Source: Christensenellaceae bacterium (lineage in GTDB: Bacteria; Bacillota; Clostridia; Christensenellales; CAG-138). From it: a stretch of DNA of 40,839 nucleotides. Numbering within the stretch: position 1 is the stretch's first letter; each line of letters starts with the position of its first letter. Made by a program: the position numbers and the translations under genes. Location of the stretch: positions 1-40,839 of the forward strand of contig JAFLSU010000014.1 in assembly GCA_022510765.1 (NCBI GenBank), given 5' to 3'. This document shows positions 1 to 7,674 of this stretch, one piece after another. The notes below the pieces were generated by a model that was not told where the DNA came from, searched no databases, and saw only the letters and a list, made by a program, of their open reading frames with translations.

Positions 1-55
1 GCGTGCTTGAATGGGGTTCAAGAGGCCGGAAGTTCGAATCTTCTCACCCAGACCA
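1..55 (+). tRNA. tRNA-Pro(GGG), 3' part
   Basis: The 5' half lies outside the window. The visible part folds as a class I tRNA: anticodon stem CTTGA (6-10) with TCAAG (18-22), a seven-base loop with U33 at 12 and anticodon GGG at 13-15, a five-base variable loop, a T stem GGAAG/CTTCT around TTCGAAT, acceptor strand CACCCAG, discriminator A52 and encoded CCA (53-55). The predicted acceptor 5' strand would begin with C; that and discriminator A are usual for tRNA-Pro. A long-variable-arm reading (Ser/Leu/Sec) was rejected because the apparent six-pair arm is better read as the anticodon arm. Confidence 0.88.
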
Positions 56-58
56 CCT

Positions 59-97
59 AAACCGTCGATTTGTTGAAAATCGGCGGTTTTAGTTTTG
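59..97 (+). terminator. Intrinsic terminator of the tRNA
   Basis: A 13-pair stem (59-71 with 77-89, one G-U) has the five-base loop GTTGA and is followed by a T-rich tail. It sits four bases after the tRNA CCA end, so it should end tRNA transcription before the next gene. Confidence 0.8.
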
Positions 98-113
98 AGT
101 TCATGGAGTGTTT

Positions 114-1043
114 ATGCCCGAATCTTGTTTTGTTAAACCGATATCATCTGCTGATTTCCAAGCGGCCAAAGCGCTTTGGAAAGTCTGCTTTCCCGAGGAT
201 TCCGATGAGTTTATCAATTATTATTTTGCTAAACGAATCGATCCGAAACGAATTCTCGGGCTGTATGTGAATGGTGAGCTCGTATCAATGCTTTGCGTTC
301 GGATACGCGAAACAAGCTTCTGTGGCGAGCATCGCCGGATTGGTTTTATAGCGGGAGTATGCACCTTGCCTGAATATCGCAGACGTGGCTATGTAAGGCA
401 GCTCCTCGATAGGGCAAATCTGATGCTTGCTTTCAAGGGCGTTTTCGCAAGCATGTTGCAACCCTTCAGCTTCGATTTTTACCGTAAGCTGGGTTATGAA
501 ACGCTTGCCGAGCGACGGGTAATTGAAATTACCAAAGATACTCTTTTTTTCACAGACTGTCCGGCAGACGGTACGCATCTTGATCGCATACACATCCCCG
601 CCGCATATGAAATAAGAGATATATATGCTAAATTTATGAACGGACGCACCTTGGCACCCATTCGAACCTTGTCCGACTGCTCCATATTGCTCGAAGAATA
701 CGCGCTTTACCCTGGAGTTTCGGCATGTAACGGCAGAGCATACGCGCTTGGGTACAGAAGCGACGATCGTATAGAGCTTGATGAATTCGCGTACTCGGAT
801 GTGGATGCGGCGCTTGGACTGTTGACCTCGTTAATACGGGGCAGTGGTAAACTTCTCGTGCCTCTTTCAAAAGATGAAACAGCTTTTTTAGACGGAACGG
901 ATTTTGCATGTAGGCAGGGAAAGGTCGATGGGTTCAATATGATACGAGTGTCGGATAAGCGGTTTTTTTATGGTTTGCCCGTAAAAAACGTTTCTGAGCT
1001 GCGTGAGATCAAGCCGGCTCCTTATTCGTTCGACAAGTATTGA
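114..1043 (+). CDS. GNAT-family N-acetyltransferase (Eis-like)
   Basis: This 309-residue protein transfers an acetyl group from acetyl-CoA to an unknown amine. The N-terminal half carries the GNAT signature: an acetyl-CoA loop RRRGYVRQLL at about 89-98 and FYRKLGYE at about 122-129, which resembles the Eis subgroup. The C-terminal half (about 200-300) could be a reduced SCP2-like domain as in Eis, but it is shorter than in classical Eis proteins of about 400 residues. ATG 114 is preferred over the in-frame GTG 108 because GGAG at 105-108 is spaced five bases from it. It stands alone between the tRNA terminator and the yajC promoter, so context does not give its substrate. Confidence 0.85.
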   Translation: MPESCFVKPISSADFQAAKALWKVCFPEDSDEFINYYFAKRIDPKRILGLYVNGELVSMLCVRIRETSFCGEHRRIGFIAGVCTLPEYRRRGYVRQLLDRANLMLAFKGVFASMLQPFSFDFYRKLGYETLAERRVIEITKDTLFFTDCPADGTHLDRIHIPAAYEIRDIYAKFMNGRTLAPIRTLSDCSILLEEYALYPGVSACNGRAYALGYRSDDRIELDEFAYSDVDAALGLLTSLIRGSGKLLVPLSKDETAFLDGTDFACRQGKVDGFNMIRVSDKRFFYGLPVKNVSELREIKPAPYSFDKY

Positions 1044-1083
1044 TAAAGTTTGCGGAAAATTTGTGTCAATCCCTTACCTGCTA

Positions 1084-1112
1084 TTGACATTACTGTCTTT
1101 ATGTTGTACTAT
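1084..1112 (+). promoter_or_regulatory. SigA-type promoter of yajC
   Basis: A perfect -35 TTGACA (1084-1089) is followed after 17 bases by TACTAT (1107-1112). The predicted transcript would begin near 1119 and has a small hairpin CGGC-AGT-GCCG (1125-1135) before the yajC ribosome binding site. Confidence 0.75.
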
Positions 1113-1156
1113 TTATCGGTAAAACGGCAGTGCCGAAACGGAAAGGAAATGTTTTT

Positions 1157-1501
1157 ATGCCACAAGACGCAGCAGGAGGACTCTCCAGCTTTTTCTCATC
1201 ATACGGCTTCATTATTATAATGATAGTTGCCATCATAGTGATGTTTGTGATGTCCAGCAGATCCCAAAAAAAGCGTCAGAAGCAGTACCAGAGTATGCTT
1301 GACGGGATCAAGCCAGGCAGCAGAATCAGAACCATCGGCGGCATCTACGGCACGGTGACCTCGGTTAAGGACGATGTCGTAATCGTCAGCGTTGGACCCG
1401 ACAAGGTTCGCCTTGTTTTCACCAAGCAGGCGATCGCAAGCATTGAGGATGCTCCCGTTGAAGCGACCATTGACGGCGATATTCGTGAATCAAGCAAGTA
1501 A
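1157..1501 (+). CDS. yajC: Preprotein translocase subunit YajC
   Basis: YajC is the small single-pass membrane partner of SecDF in the Sec translocase. The 114-residue protein has one transmembrane helix at about 17-33, a basic segment (SRSQKKRQKQ) and the family motif around IKPGSRIRTIGGIYGTV at about 51-67. Start ATG 1157 has AAAGGA nine to ten bases upstream; the longer reading from GTG 1130 would overlap that site and add nothing family-like. It is monocistronic here, between its own promoter and a terminator; in many bacteria yajC lies with tgt and secDF, which are not present. Confidence 0.95.
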   Translation: MPQDAAGGLSSFFSSYGFIIIMIVAIIVMFVMSSRSQKKRQKQYQSMLDGIKPGSRIRTIGGIYGTVTSVKDDVVIVSVGPDKVRLVFTKQAIASIEDAPVEATIDGDIRESSK

Positions 1502-1529
1502 CAAGATTTTACTAAATATTGCATAAACA

Positions 1530-1588
1530 ATACCCGATCCAATGCGGCGCATTTATTGCAAAGCAGCATGGGATTGGGTATGTTTTTT
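1530..1588 (+). terminator. Intrinsic terminator after yajC
   Basis: An imperfect stem pairs 1530-1545 with 1566-1581 (two mismatches) and is followed by TTTTTT at 1583-1588. It separates yajC from the Nudix fusion gene. Confidence 0.75.
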
Positions 1589-1689
1589 GGTTTATCTTCA
1601 GCTTTGTGTTTTCACGTGCGGTATTTTTGGATGACTTACCGTGTTAATTTTGAAAGTTGCATTGGCCTTGAAAAGGGAGGCATAAACAG

Positions 1690-2829
1690 ATGAGTATTCG
1701 CATAATTGACGAATACAACGACAAAGGACATCTTCTATACGCCGAAGACTATGCCGGAGCATACGCAAGGGGCAGAACGAGGAACGAGGCTTTAAAAAAG
1801 CTCCCTGATGAAATCAAACAGTATATTGCGTGGCGCTATGAAAAGCCGATCACTGCCGTGGATTATGACGATAACGACTTTGAAGTTATTCAGGAAAAGC
1901 AGAGCGATCTTCATATCGAGGATGCGGATTCCGATGTGATTTTTGATGGCGAAAAGCTTCCTTTAAGCGAATTCGAGTATACGCAGTTAAAAGCAGTCGC
2001 GCTAAAATCAGCTCGGGATTTTCTTGCGCTCTATAGCTCGGTTCCTGATAAAGAAGGTACCAGCATTAAAAGGCGTAGCACCTTTTATGGCGAGATTCCG
2101 ACTACTGCGCATGAAATGTACGAGCATACTAAAAATGTTAATTCATACTATTTCGGTGAGATCGGAGCCGAGGTTAATAATGATGGGGATATCCTGTCTT
2201 GTCGTGAAAGAGGCTTTGCCATTCTCGAAAAACAGCAGGATTTCCTTCAAAACAGGGTCTATGACGGCAGCTACGGCGAACAATGGAGTTTGCGGAAGGT
2301 GCTTAGACGTTTCATTTGGCACGACAGGATCCATGCAAGGGCAATGCATCGTATGGTAGTGAAGCTCTATGGATATGATGCCGTATTGAATCCATTTAAG
2401 TTCGCCGTTATGACGGATGCGACCAGCGCACATGATGCAGTTGATGTCGTCGCCGCATTGATTTGGGATGGAAAGAAGTTTTTAGCATGCCGCCGCCCTG
2501 CGCATAAGGCAAGGGGACTAATGTGGGAGTTCGTTGGCGGAAAGGTCGAAAAGGGCGAAACTCGGGAGCAGGCACTCATCCGCGAATGCCGCGAGGAGCT
2601 CGACGTTATACTGCGCGTGGGTTCCGTTTTTGCCGAGGTGATACATGAATATCCGGACATTACGGTGCATTTGGTCGTATATAATGCTGAAATCGCTGAG
2701 GGTGAGCCTAAAAAGTTGGAACATGCTGAGCTCGCATGGGTTTCACCCGAGCAGATCGATGATTATGAGTTCTGTCCTGCGGACATAAGTATTTTGAATA
2801 TGATAAAGGAGATGCACCGTGAAGACTGA
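1690..2829 (+). CDS. HicB-like / DinB-like / Nudix hydrolase fusion protein
   Basis: The 379-residue protein has three parts. Residues 1-50 resemble the HicB-type partial RNase-H fold (YAEDYAGAYARGRTRNEAL). Residues about 95-228 look like a DinB-type four-helix bundle with histidines in MYEHTKN and FIWHDRIHARAMH. Residues about 245-379 are a MutT-like Nudix domain with the box G284-x5-E290-x7-R298-E-C-R-E302-E303; the usual Gly near its end is Asp305. The Nudix part probably hydrolyses a nucleoside diphosphate derivative and may be a pool-sanitising 8-oxo-dGTPase. SD AAAGGGAGG ends eight bases before ATG 1690. Its 3' end overlaps the alkylation-repair gene, which supports a nucleotide-damage role. 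The HicB assignment is the least certain. Confidence 0.8.
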   Translation: MSIRIIDEYNDKGHLLYAEDYAGAYARGRTRNEALKKLPDEIKQYIAWRYEKPITAVDYDDNDFEVIQEKQSDLHIEDADSDVIFDGEKLPLSEFEYTQLKAVALKSARDFLALYSSVPDKEGTSIKRRSTFYGEIPTTAHEMYEHTKNVNSYYFGEIGAEVNNDGDILSCRERGFAILEKQQDFLQNRVYDGSYGEQWSLRKVLRRFIWHDRIHARAMHRMVVKLYGYDAVLNPFKFAVMTDATSAHDAVDVVAALIWDGKKFLACRRPAHKARGLMWEFVGGKVEKGETREQALIRECREELDVILRVGSVFAEVIHEYPDITVHLVVYNAEIAEGEPKKLEHAELAWVSPEQIDDYEFCPADISILNMIKEMHRED

Positions 2830-3517
2830 AGCGGAGAAAAGGATACAAGAACATCTGTTCGCAATGGGAGATGGGGGCTATCGCGAGTTCAGCGCGAAGC
2901 TGACGCCGAACGTTGCGATCGAAAGCATTATCGGCGTGCGGACACCCGCTCTTAGAACCTATGCGAAGGAGATAGCGGGTACGGATGATGCGAGGGCATT
3001 TCTGCGCGCTTTGCCGCATGAATACTACGATGAGAATAATCTCCATGGATTCCTTATCGAACGAATGAAAGACTTTGATGAGACGGTTGAGGCGATCGAT
3101 CGTTTTTTGCCGTACGTTGACAATTGGGCGACATGCGATCTTTGCTCCCCGAAGGTGTTTAGAAAACACCATAAGGAGCTGCTTCCTTATATTGAACGTT
3201 GGATAGATTCCGGAGAAACCTATACGGTGAGGTTTGGAATCGGAATGCTGCTTTCGAATTATTTGGATGAGCATTTTTCGGTATCGTATCTTGAGCGCAT
3301 TGCTTCAATTCGTTCGGACGAATACTATATTAATATGATGATAGCGTGGTTCTTTGCCACGGCGCTTGCAAAACAGTATGAGGCAACGCTGCCCTATATT
3401 GAGGGCCGTATGCTTGATGGATGGACGCATAATAAGGCTATACAGAAGGCGGTCGAAAGCAGGCAGGTCACACCATCGCAAAAGGAATATCTGAGAAGCT
3501 TGAAAATCAAGCAGTGA
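2819..3517 (+). CDS. DNA alkylation repair protein, AlkD-like
   Basis: This 232-residue protein belongs to the HEAT-repeat AlkC/AlkD glycosylase superfamily, which removes alkylated purines by wrapping DNA rather than flipping bases. Family features are ESIIGVRTPALRTYAKEIA at about 34-52, DNWATCDLCSP at about 101-111 and the repeat ending around MMIAWFFATALAK. It starts at GTG 2819 inside the last codons of the Nudix gene (11-base overlap), with AAGGAG just upstream, so the two are translationally coupled. It is the usual length for the family. The substrate range cannot be read from the sequence. Confidence 0.9.
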   Translation: MKTEAEKRIQEHLFAMGDGGYREFSAKLTPNVAIESIIGVRTPALRTYAKEIAGTDDARAFLRALPHEYYDENNLHGFLIERMKDFDETVEAIDRFLPYVDNWATCDLCSPKVFRKHHKELLPYIERWIDSGETYTVRFGIGMLLSNYLDEHFSVSYLERIASIRSDEYYINMMIAWFFATALAKQYEATLPYIEGRMLDGWTHNKAIQKAVESRQVTPSQKEYLRSLKIKQ

Positions 3518-3550
3518 TTAAAAGGCCATAATATATATTTCTTTGACTGA

Positions 3551-3579
3551 TTGACATTGCCCTATGCAAATGTTAATAT
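3551..3579 (+). promoter_or_regulatory. Promoter of the hyd maturation operon
   Basis: TTGACA (3551-3556), a 17-base spacer and TAATAT (3574-3579). The start of transcription would be near 3586, about 170 bases before the first start codon, leaving a long leader. Confidence 0.65.
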
Positions 3580-3585
3580 CTGTTC

Positions 3586-3715
3586 GATCCGACATGAGGA
3601 CGTGTGCCGATTTAGGTGCAGTCCGGGTGAAAGATGCGAGAATTCAATACATGTGAGCTTCGTCCACATTTAGGTCAATTGATTTTCCGCATCCGCCCGG
3701 GTGCGGTTTTTATAT
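3586..3715 (+). promoter_or_regulatory. Structured leader with terminator: candidate riboswitch/attenuator
   Basis: Hairpin 1 pairs GGAC (3598-3601) with GTCC (3621-3624) and TGTGCC (3603-3608) with GGTGCA (3615-3620) around loop GATTTA. Hairpin 2 pairs ATGTG (3651-3655) with CACAT (3665-3669). A terminator follows at 3687-3711. GATGCG (3633-3638) is exactly complementary to CGCATC (3688-3693) in the terminator's 5' arm, so an antiterminator is possible. TTTAGGT occurs twice (3611-3617 and 3669-3675). GGACG (3598-3602) could alternatively pair with CGTCC (3661-3665). I do not recognise the conserved core of TPP, FMN, cobalamin, SAM, Moco, THF or c-di-GMP riboswitches. Structure and function are inferred. 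Confidence 0.55.
3687..3711 (+). terminator. Intrinsic terminator inside the hyd leader
   Basis: An eight-pair stem CCGCATCC (3687-3694)/GGGTGCGG (3699-3706) closes a four-base loop and is followed by TTTTT (3707-3711). It lies between the promoter and the first gene of the operon, so if it works it must be conditional. Confidence 0.8.
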
Positions 3716-3757
3716 GGCAAACCGTGTTGTGAAATAATAATCGAAGGGATTATAAAA

Positions 3758-4009
3758 ATGGAGTCAAGGGTTGCCGTTGTGGCGGCGATAGTTGAAAATA
3801 CCGATTCAGTGGATATGCTCAATCAGTTGCTTCACGAATATGGAGAGTACATAATCGGCAGAATGGGCATTCCCTACAGGGAAAAGGGCATATGTATTGT
3901 ATCGGTTGCCATCGATGCCCCGCAGGACGTTATCTATGCGCTCTCTGGGAAGATTGGCAAACTCGATGGAATAAGTGTCAAAACGGCCTTTTCGAAGATA
4001 ATCAACTAA
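3758..4009 (+). CDS. TM1266-family iron-only hydrogenase system regulator
   Basis: This 83-residue protein matches the small ACT-like family named for TM1266 and found beside [FeFe]-hydrogenase maturation genes. Visible features are a strand-forming start (ESRVAVVAAIVE), a central HEYGEYIIGRMGIPY segment at about 28-42 and an end rich in KIGKLDGISVKTAFSK. The fold resembles the ligand-binding domain of NikR but there is no DNA-binding part, so how it regulates is unknown. ATG 3758 has AAGGGA eight bases upstream; the longer in-frame start at 3701 lies within the leader terminator and is rejected. It is first in the operon with hydG and hydF. Confidence 0.88.
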   Translation: MESRVAVVAAIVENTDSVDMLNQLLHEYGEYIIGRMGIPYREKGICIVSVAIDAPQDVIYALSGKIGKLDGISVKTAFSKIIN

Positions 4010-4046
4010 TAATAATAAATTTTCAATCTAATGAAAGGAACAAAAT

Positions 4047-5495
4047 ATGTTTACTTACGATCCAAAATCGCTGAAAGCGGAAGAATTCATTAACGATCAA
4101 GAAATCCTTGACACTCTTGCATATGCCGAGGAGAACAAGAACAATATCGAACTCATCGACAGCCTTCTTGAGAAGGCGCGCCCCATTCGAACGGAGAACG
4201 GGACATATTGCGTGGGTCTTACGCACCGAGAAGCATCGGTGCTTCTTGCGTGCGATATTCCCGAAAAGGTGGAGGAGATGTACCGTATTGCTGAGGAGAT
4301 CAAGCAGGCATTCTACGGCAATCGCATAGTCATGTTCGCTCCGCTGTATCTATCCAATTACTGCGTGAACGGCTGCGTGTACTGTCCCTACCATTATAAA
4401 AACAAACATATCGCAAGAAAAAAGCTCACGCAGGAAGAGGTCGAAAAAGAGATTATCGCCTTGCAGGATATGGGGCATAAACGTCTTGCGATCGAGGCGG
4501 GAGAGGATCCCGTCAATAATCCGATAGAGTACATACTCGAATGCATCAAAACCATCTATGGTATTAAGCATAAAAACGGTGCCATACGCAGGGTGAATGT
4601 GAACATTGCAGCAACTACGGTGGAAGACTATCGCAAGCTCAAGGATGCGGGTATCGGAACCTACATTCTTTTCCAGGAAACCTATAATAAGGAAAGTTAC
4701 GAGAAGCTTCATCCGACGGGACCTAAGCATAACTATAACTATCACACCGAAGCCATGGATAGAGCCATGGAGGGCGGCATCGATGATGTTGGTCTCGGCG
4801 TACTCTTTGGGCTTGAAATGTATAAGTATGAGTTCGCGGGACTGCTCATGCATGCCGAGCATCTCGAAGCGGTACACGGAGTTGGCCCGCACACTATAAG
4901 CGTGCCGAGGATAAAGCGTGCGGACGACATCGATCCAGACGTATTCGACAACGGTCTTTCCGATGAGCTTTTTGAAAAGGTAATCGCATGTATAAGGATC
5001 GCCGTACCGTATACGGGCATGATAATTTCGACCCGCGAAAGCAGCGATGTACGCGAGCGAGCGCTGCGCCTGGGCATTTCGCAGATAAGCGGAGCTTCCA
5101 GGACTTCGGTCGGCGGCTATACCGAGCAGGAACGTCCGCATGATTCGGAGCAATTCGATGTATCGGATCAGCGCACGCTGGATGAGGTCGTGAACTGGCT
5201 TATGCAGCTTGGCTATATACCGTCCTTTTGCACCGCCTGCTATCGCGAGGGCAGGACGGGTGATCGCTTCATGAGCCTATGCAAGAGCGGGCAGATATTG
5301 AATTGCTGCCATCCCAACGCGTTGATGACGCTGAGCGAGTTCCTTGAGGATTATGCGAGCGAAGAAACAAAGGCAATAGGCTATGAGCTCATCGAGAAGG
5401 AGCTAAAAAAGATACCGAACGAAAAGGTACATGCCATTGCCGAAAAGAACATTGCCGACATCAGGGAATCCAACCGTAGGGATTTCAGGTTTTAA
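4047..5495 (+). CDS. hydG: [FeFe] hydrogenase H-cluster radical SAM maturase HydG
   Basis: HydG is a radical SAM tyrosine lyase that makes the CO and CN ligands and the Fe(CO)2CN synthon of the H-cluster. The 482-residue protein is full length. It has the SAM-cluster motif C106-x3-C110-x2-C113 within YLSNYCVNGCVYCPY, and a C-terminal motif beginning CTACYREGRTGDRFM at about 395 for the auxiliary cluster that holds the labile iron. ATG 4047 has AAAGGAAC upstream. It lies 37 bases after the TM1266-type gene and 25 bases before hydF, in one operon. The third maturase, HydE, is not in the window. Confidence 0.97.
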   Translation: MFTYDPKSLKAEEFINDQEILDTLAYAEENKNNIELIDSLLEKARPIRTENGTYCVGLTHREASVLLACDIPEKVEEMYRIAEEIKQAFYGNRIVMFAPLYLSNYCVNGCVYCPYHYKNKHIARKKLTQEEVEKEIIALQDMGHKRLAIEAGEDPVNNPIEYILECIKTIYGIKHKNGAIRRVNVNIAATTVEDYRKLKDAGIGTYILFQETYNKESYEKLHPTGPKHNYNYHTEAMDRAMEGGIDDVGLGVLFGLEMYKYEFAGLLMHAEHLEAVHGVGPHTISVPRIKRADDIDPDVFDNGLSDELFEKVIACIRIAVPYTGMIISTRESSDVRERALRLGISQISGASRTSVGGYTEQERPHDSEQFDVSDQRTLDEVVNWLMQLGYIPSFCTACYREGRTGDRFMSLCKSGQILNCCHPNALMTLSEFLEDYASEETKAIGYELIEKELKKIPNEKVHAIAEKNIADIRESNRRDFRF

Positions 5496-5520
5496 TTCGT
5501 GATTAAATCAAGGAGTAAAC

Positions 5521-6732
5521 ATGAGTCTTAACGATACCATATCAGCGGAGCGGGTGCATATCGCATTCTTCGGAATGCGCAACGCGGGTAAATCAAGCGT
5601 GGTCAACGCTGTTACTGGGCAGGATTTGTCCGTAGTCTCGGATGTTGGTGGTACAACGACGGATCCCGTGCGAAAGGCAATGGAGCTTTTACCATTGGGG
5701 CCTGTTGTAATTATCGATACACCTGGCATCGATGACAAAGGTGAGCTCGGAGAAATGCGCGTACAGCGGGCAATGGATGTTCTGTCAAAAACCGATATTG
5801 CCGTACTCGTAGTCGATGCCATGAAGGGCATGAAGGATGCCGATTATACGCTTGTGAAGCTGTTTAACGAGCGAAAAATTCCTTACATAATTACAAAAAA
5901 TAAGGTCGATTTGCTTACCGATGCCGCAGATTCCGCAGCCTTAGGTGATAACGAGATTCTTGTAAGCGCATTGACAGGGCAGGGGATAAACGAGCTTAAG
6001 GAGCGCATGGCAAGGATTGTAGGTTCTAAAGAACATGAGAAGCGTTTGGTTGCTGACCTAATAAACCCGGGCGACATTGTGGTACTTGTCGTGCCTATCG
6101 ATGAGTCCGCGCCCAAGGGCAGACTGATACTGGCACAGCAGCAAACGATAAGGGACGTACTTGAAGCGGGCGCGATCGCGGTCGTGTCGCGTGAAAAGGA
6201 GCTCGCGGAGACGTTGCGTTCGCTCAGCAAAAAGCCTGCGATAGTTATCACCGACTCTCAGGCATTTGGAGAAGTTTCAAAGATAGTCCCCGCTGATATT
6301 CCGTTGACCTCTTTCTCGATATTGTTTGTGCGCTATAAAGGCGATCTGCGTTTAGCAGTGCACGGAGCGGCGACGCTTGATAAGCTGCGCGATGGGGATA
6401 CCGTGCTCATTTCGGAGGCATGTACCCATCATCGCCAGTGCAAGGATATAGGCACCGTAAAACTTCCCGGATGGATACGCAGCTATACTGGGAAAGAAAT
6501 CAATTTTGAATTCACCTCCGGCGGTGAATTCCCTCGGGAGCTTTCAAAATATGCACTTATCGTCCATTGCGGAGCTTGTATGCTGAATGAGCGCGAGATG
6601 CAGTTCAGAACCGAGCAAGCAAGGGCGGAGGGAGTACCCATCACCAATTACGGCATTGCAATCGCTCAAATGCACGGCATACTCAGGCGGTCGGTCGAGC
6701 CATTCCAGGGTGTCTCGGAGCAACTTAATTAA
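5521..6732 (+). CDS. hydF: [FeFe] hydrogenase H-cluster maturation GTPase HydF
   Basis: HydF is the scaffold GTPase on which the two-iron subcluster is assembled and handed to HydA. The 403-residue protein has an N-terminal GTPase domain: P-loop GMRNAGKS at 18-25, switch II DTPGID at about 66-71 and NKVD at about 120. The C-terminal cluster-binding set is complete: C301-T-H303, then H349-C350-G-A-C353. SD AAGGAG precedes ATG 5521. It is the last gene of the operon and is followed by a hairpin at 6771-6800. Confidence 0.97.
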   Translation: MSLNDTISAERVHIAFFGMRNAGKSSVVNAVTGQDLSVVSDVGGTTTDPVRKAMELLPLGPVVIIDTPGIDDKGELGEMRVQRAMDVLSKTDIAVLVVDAMKGMKDADYTLVKLFNERKIPYIITKNKVDLLTDAADSAALGDNEILVSALTGQGINELKERMARIVGSKEHEKRLVADLINPGDIVVLVVPIDESAPKGRLILAQQQTIRDVLEAGAIAVVSREKELAETLRSLSKKPAIVITDSQAFGEVSKIVPADIPLTSFSILFVRYKGDLRLAVHGAATLDKLRDGDTVLISEACTHHRQCKDIGTVKLPGWIRSYTGKEINFEFTSGGEFPRELSKYALIVHCGACMLNEREMQFRTEQARAEGVPITNYGIAIAQMHGILRRSVEPFQGVSEQLN

Positions 6733-6770
6733 CATGTTTCAACCGAGTTTCTTACGAATGAAATGAATTG

Positions 6771-6800
6771 AAAGGGGTGTCCTTTGGGGGATGCCCCTTT
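6771..6800. terminator. Hairpin terminator between hydF and the minus-strand gene pair
   Basis: A 12-pair stem (6771-6782 with 6789-6800, two G-U) has a six-base loop. There is no long T run beyond the stem on either strand, so termination may be weak, but it lies exactly between two convergent transcripts. Confidence 0.55.
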
Positions 6801-6823
6801 AAGAAAGATGCCTTAAGATTTCT

Positions 6824-7114
6824 TTAGAAGCTATTTGGGTGGTCTTCAGGGAGGCATAAGTCACAGAACCAATCACCTTCAATTTGAACACCATTTGAAA
6901 AACTTCGTATTCTGTTTTCCTTTGTCAAATCACTTGCCCAAGTGCCGCATTTTACGCAGCGACCGTAGTTATGCCCTGCCAACTCCTCGTTTGTTGTAGA
7001 AACAAGAGCAGCATTTCTATCAGACAATAATTTCTGAATCATATCATTTAGCTCTTGTTCAAGTGACAAATCTTCTGAACCTTCAATCAATATAGAAACA
7101 TGGTGAATATACAT
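6824..7114 (-). CDS. Small hypothetical protein with a four-Cys zinc-knuckle pattern
   Basis: I do not recognise this 96-residue protein. It has an acidic helical N-terminal half (LEQELNDMIQKLL) and two cysteine pairs, CVKC at about 53-56 and CDLC at about 85-88, that could bind zinc. No clear Shine-Dalgarno sequence is seen before ATG 7114, so translation may depend on the upstream gene, which ends 13 bases away. Both genes are more AT-rich than their neighbours, which suggests an accessory insertion. Function unknown. Confidence 0.6.
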   Translation of the reverse strand: MYIHHVSILIEGSEDLSLEQELNDMIQKLLSDRNAALVSTTNEELAGHNYGRCVKCGTWASDLTKENRIRSFSNGVQIEGDWFCDLCLPEDHPNSF

Positions 7115-7127
7115 CGTATATCAACTT

Positions 7128-7517
7128 TTAAGACAGATTAGAATTTTGACGATTCAACAGCAAATTGATTCTTTCAATGGGAAATACGTCTTCAATGTCC
7201 TCAATGATGAATTTGGTTTTATTTATTTCGTTATCTCCTACTATTTCAAGATATTCAGGTATTATCTTTGAATCAATAATGATTTTTCCATTTCCCGCCC
7301 AGTGACGGTCTTCGCCATTCTTTTTTACTCCTGAGATCCAATACTCATCGCCGGATTCAATGTCAATATAATTTCCGCTGACTCCGCTCTGCTTTACAAA
7401 TGCGTGGTCATTAAAATAAACTGTATTACCGGACCGAGACATCTTTACCCTCCCGATCCACGCCGGACCATCATCGTGATATCCTGTTTTTAGCTCAATA
7501 TACTTAATAGTTATCAT
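7128..7517 (-). CDS. Hypothetical protein (widespread small family, GDEYWISGVKKNGEDRHW motif)
   Basis: The 129-residue soluble protein contains ELKTGYHDDGPAWIG near its N-terminus and GDEYWISGVKKNGEDRHWAG in the middle. From memory, unverified, this matches a broadly distributed small family that databases sometimes mislabel as 1-deoxyxylulose-5-phosphate synthase; it has no thiamine-binding motifs and cannot be that enzyme. ATG 7517 is chosen over GTG 7526 because GAGG upstream is spaced eight bases from it. It is the first gene of a two-gene minus-strand operon. Function unknown; an accessory role such as an immunity-type protein is possible but not shown. Confidence 0.65.
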   Translation of the reverse strand: MITIKYIELKTGYHDDGPAWIGRVKMSRSGNTVYFNDHAFVKQSGVSGNYIDIESGDEYWISGVKKNGEDRHWAGNGKIIIDSKIIPEYLEIVGDNEINKTKFIIEDIEDVFPIERINLLLNRQNSNLS

Positions 7518-7594
7518 AGTTTTCACCTCAAAATATTAGTTCGTATCCATCTTTCGCCTTTGCGAATAAGTATGCAATCCTATCCGAAAAGACT

Positions 7595-7629
7595 CAAGGA
7601 AGGTGAATCCTTGCGGAGCACCTTCCTTG
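7595..7629 (-). terminator. Hairpin terminator after the dockerin gene
   Basis: A perfect 11-pair stem (7595-7605 with 7619-7629) is followed on the minus strand by GAGTCTTTT. It lies 46 bases beyond the stop codon of the dockerin gene. Confidence 0.55.
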
Positions 7630-7674
7630 GGGACGTCCATTATATAGCCAAGTTACTGATATGTTACCGATTCT

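Noticed and set aside
1..55. Reading the partial tRNA as a long-variable-arm type (Ser, Leu or selenocysteine)
   Set aside because: That reading leaves five unpaired bases before the T stem. The anticodon-arm reading gives U33, anticodon GGG, a five-base variable loop and discriminator A, all fitting tRNA-Pro.
4350..5153. A 267-codon minus-strand frame
   Set aside because: It lies wholly opposite hydG, has no ribosome binding site and no recognisable motif.
7128..7517. Annotation as 1-deoxy-D-xylulose-5-phosphate synthase
   Set aside because: The 129-residue protein has no thiamine-binding motif; the true dxs is at 31872-33740.
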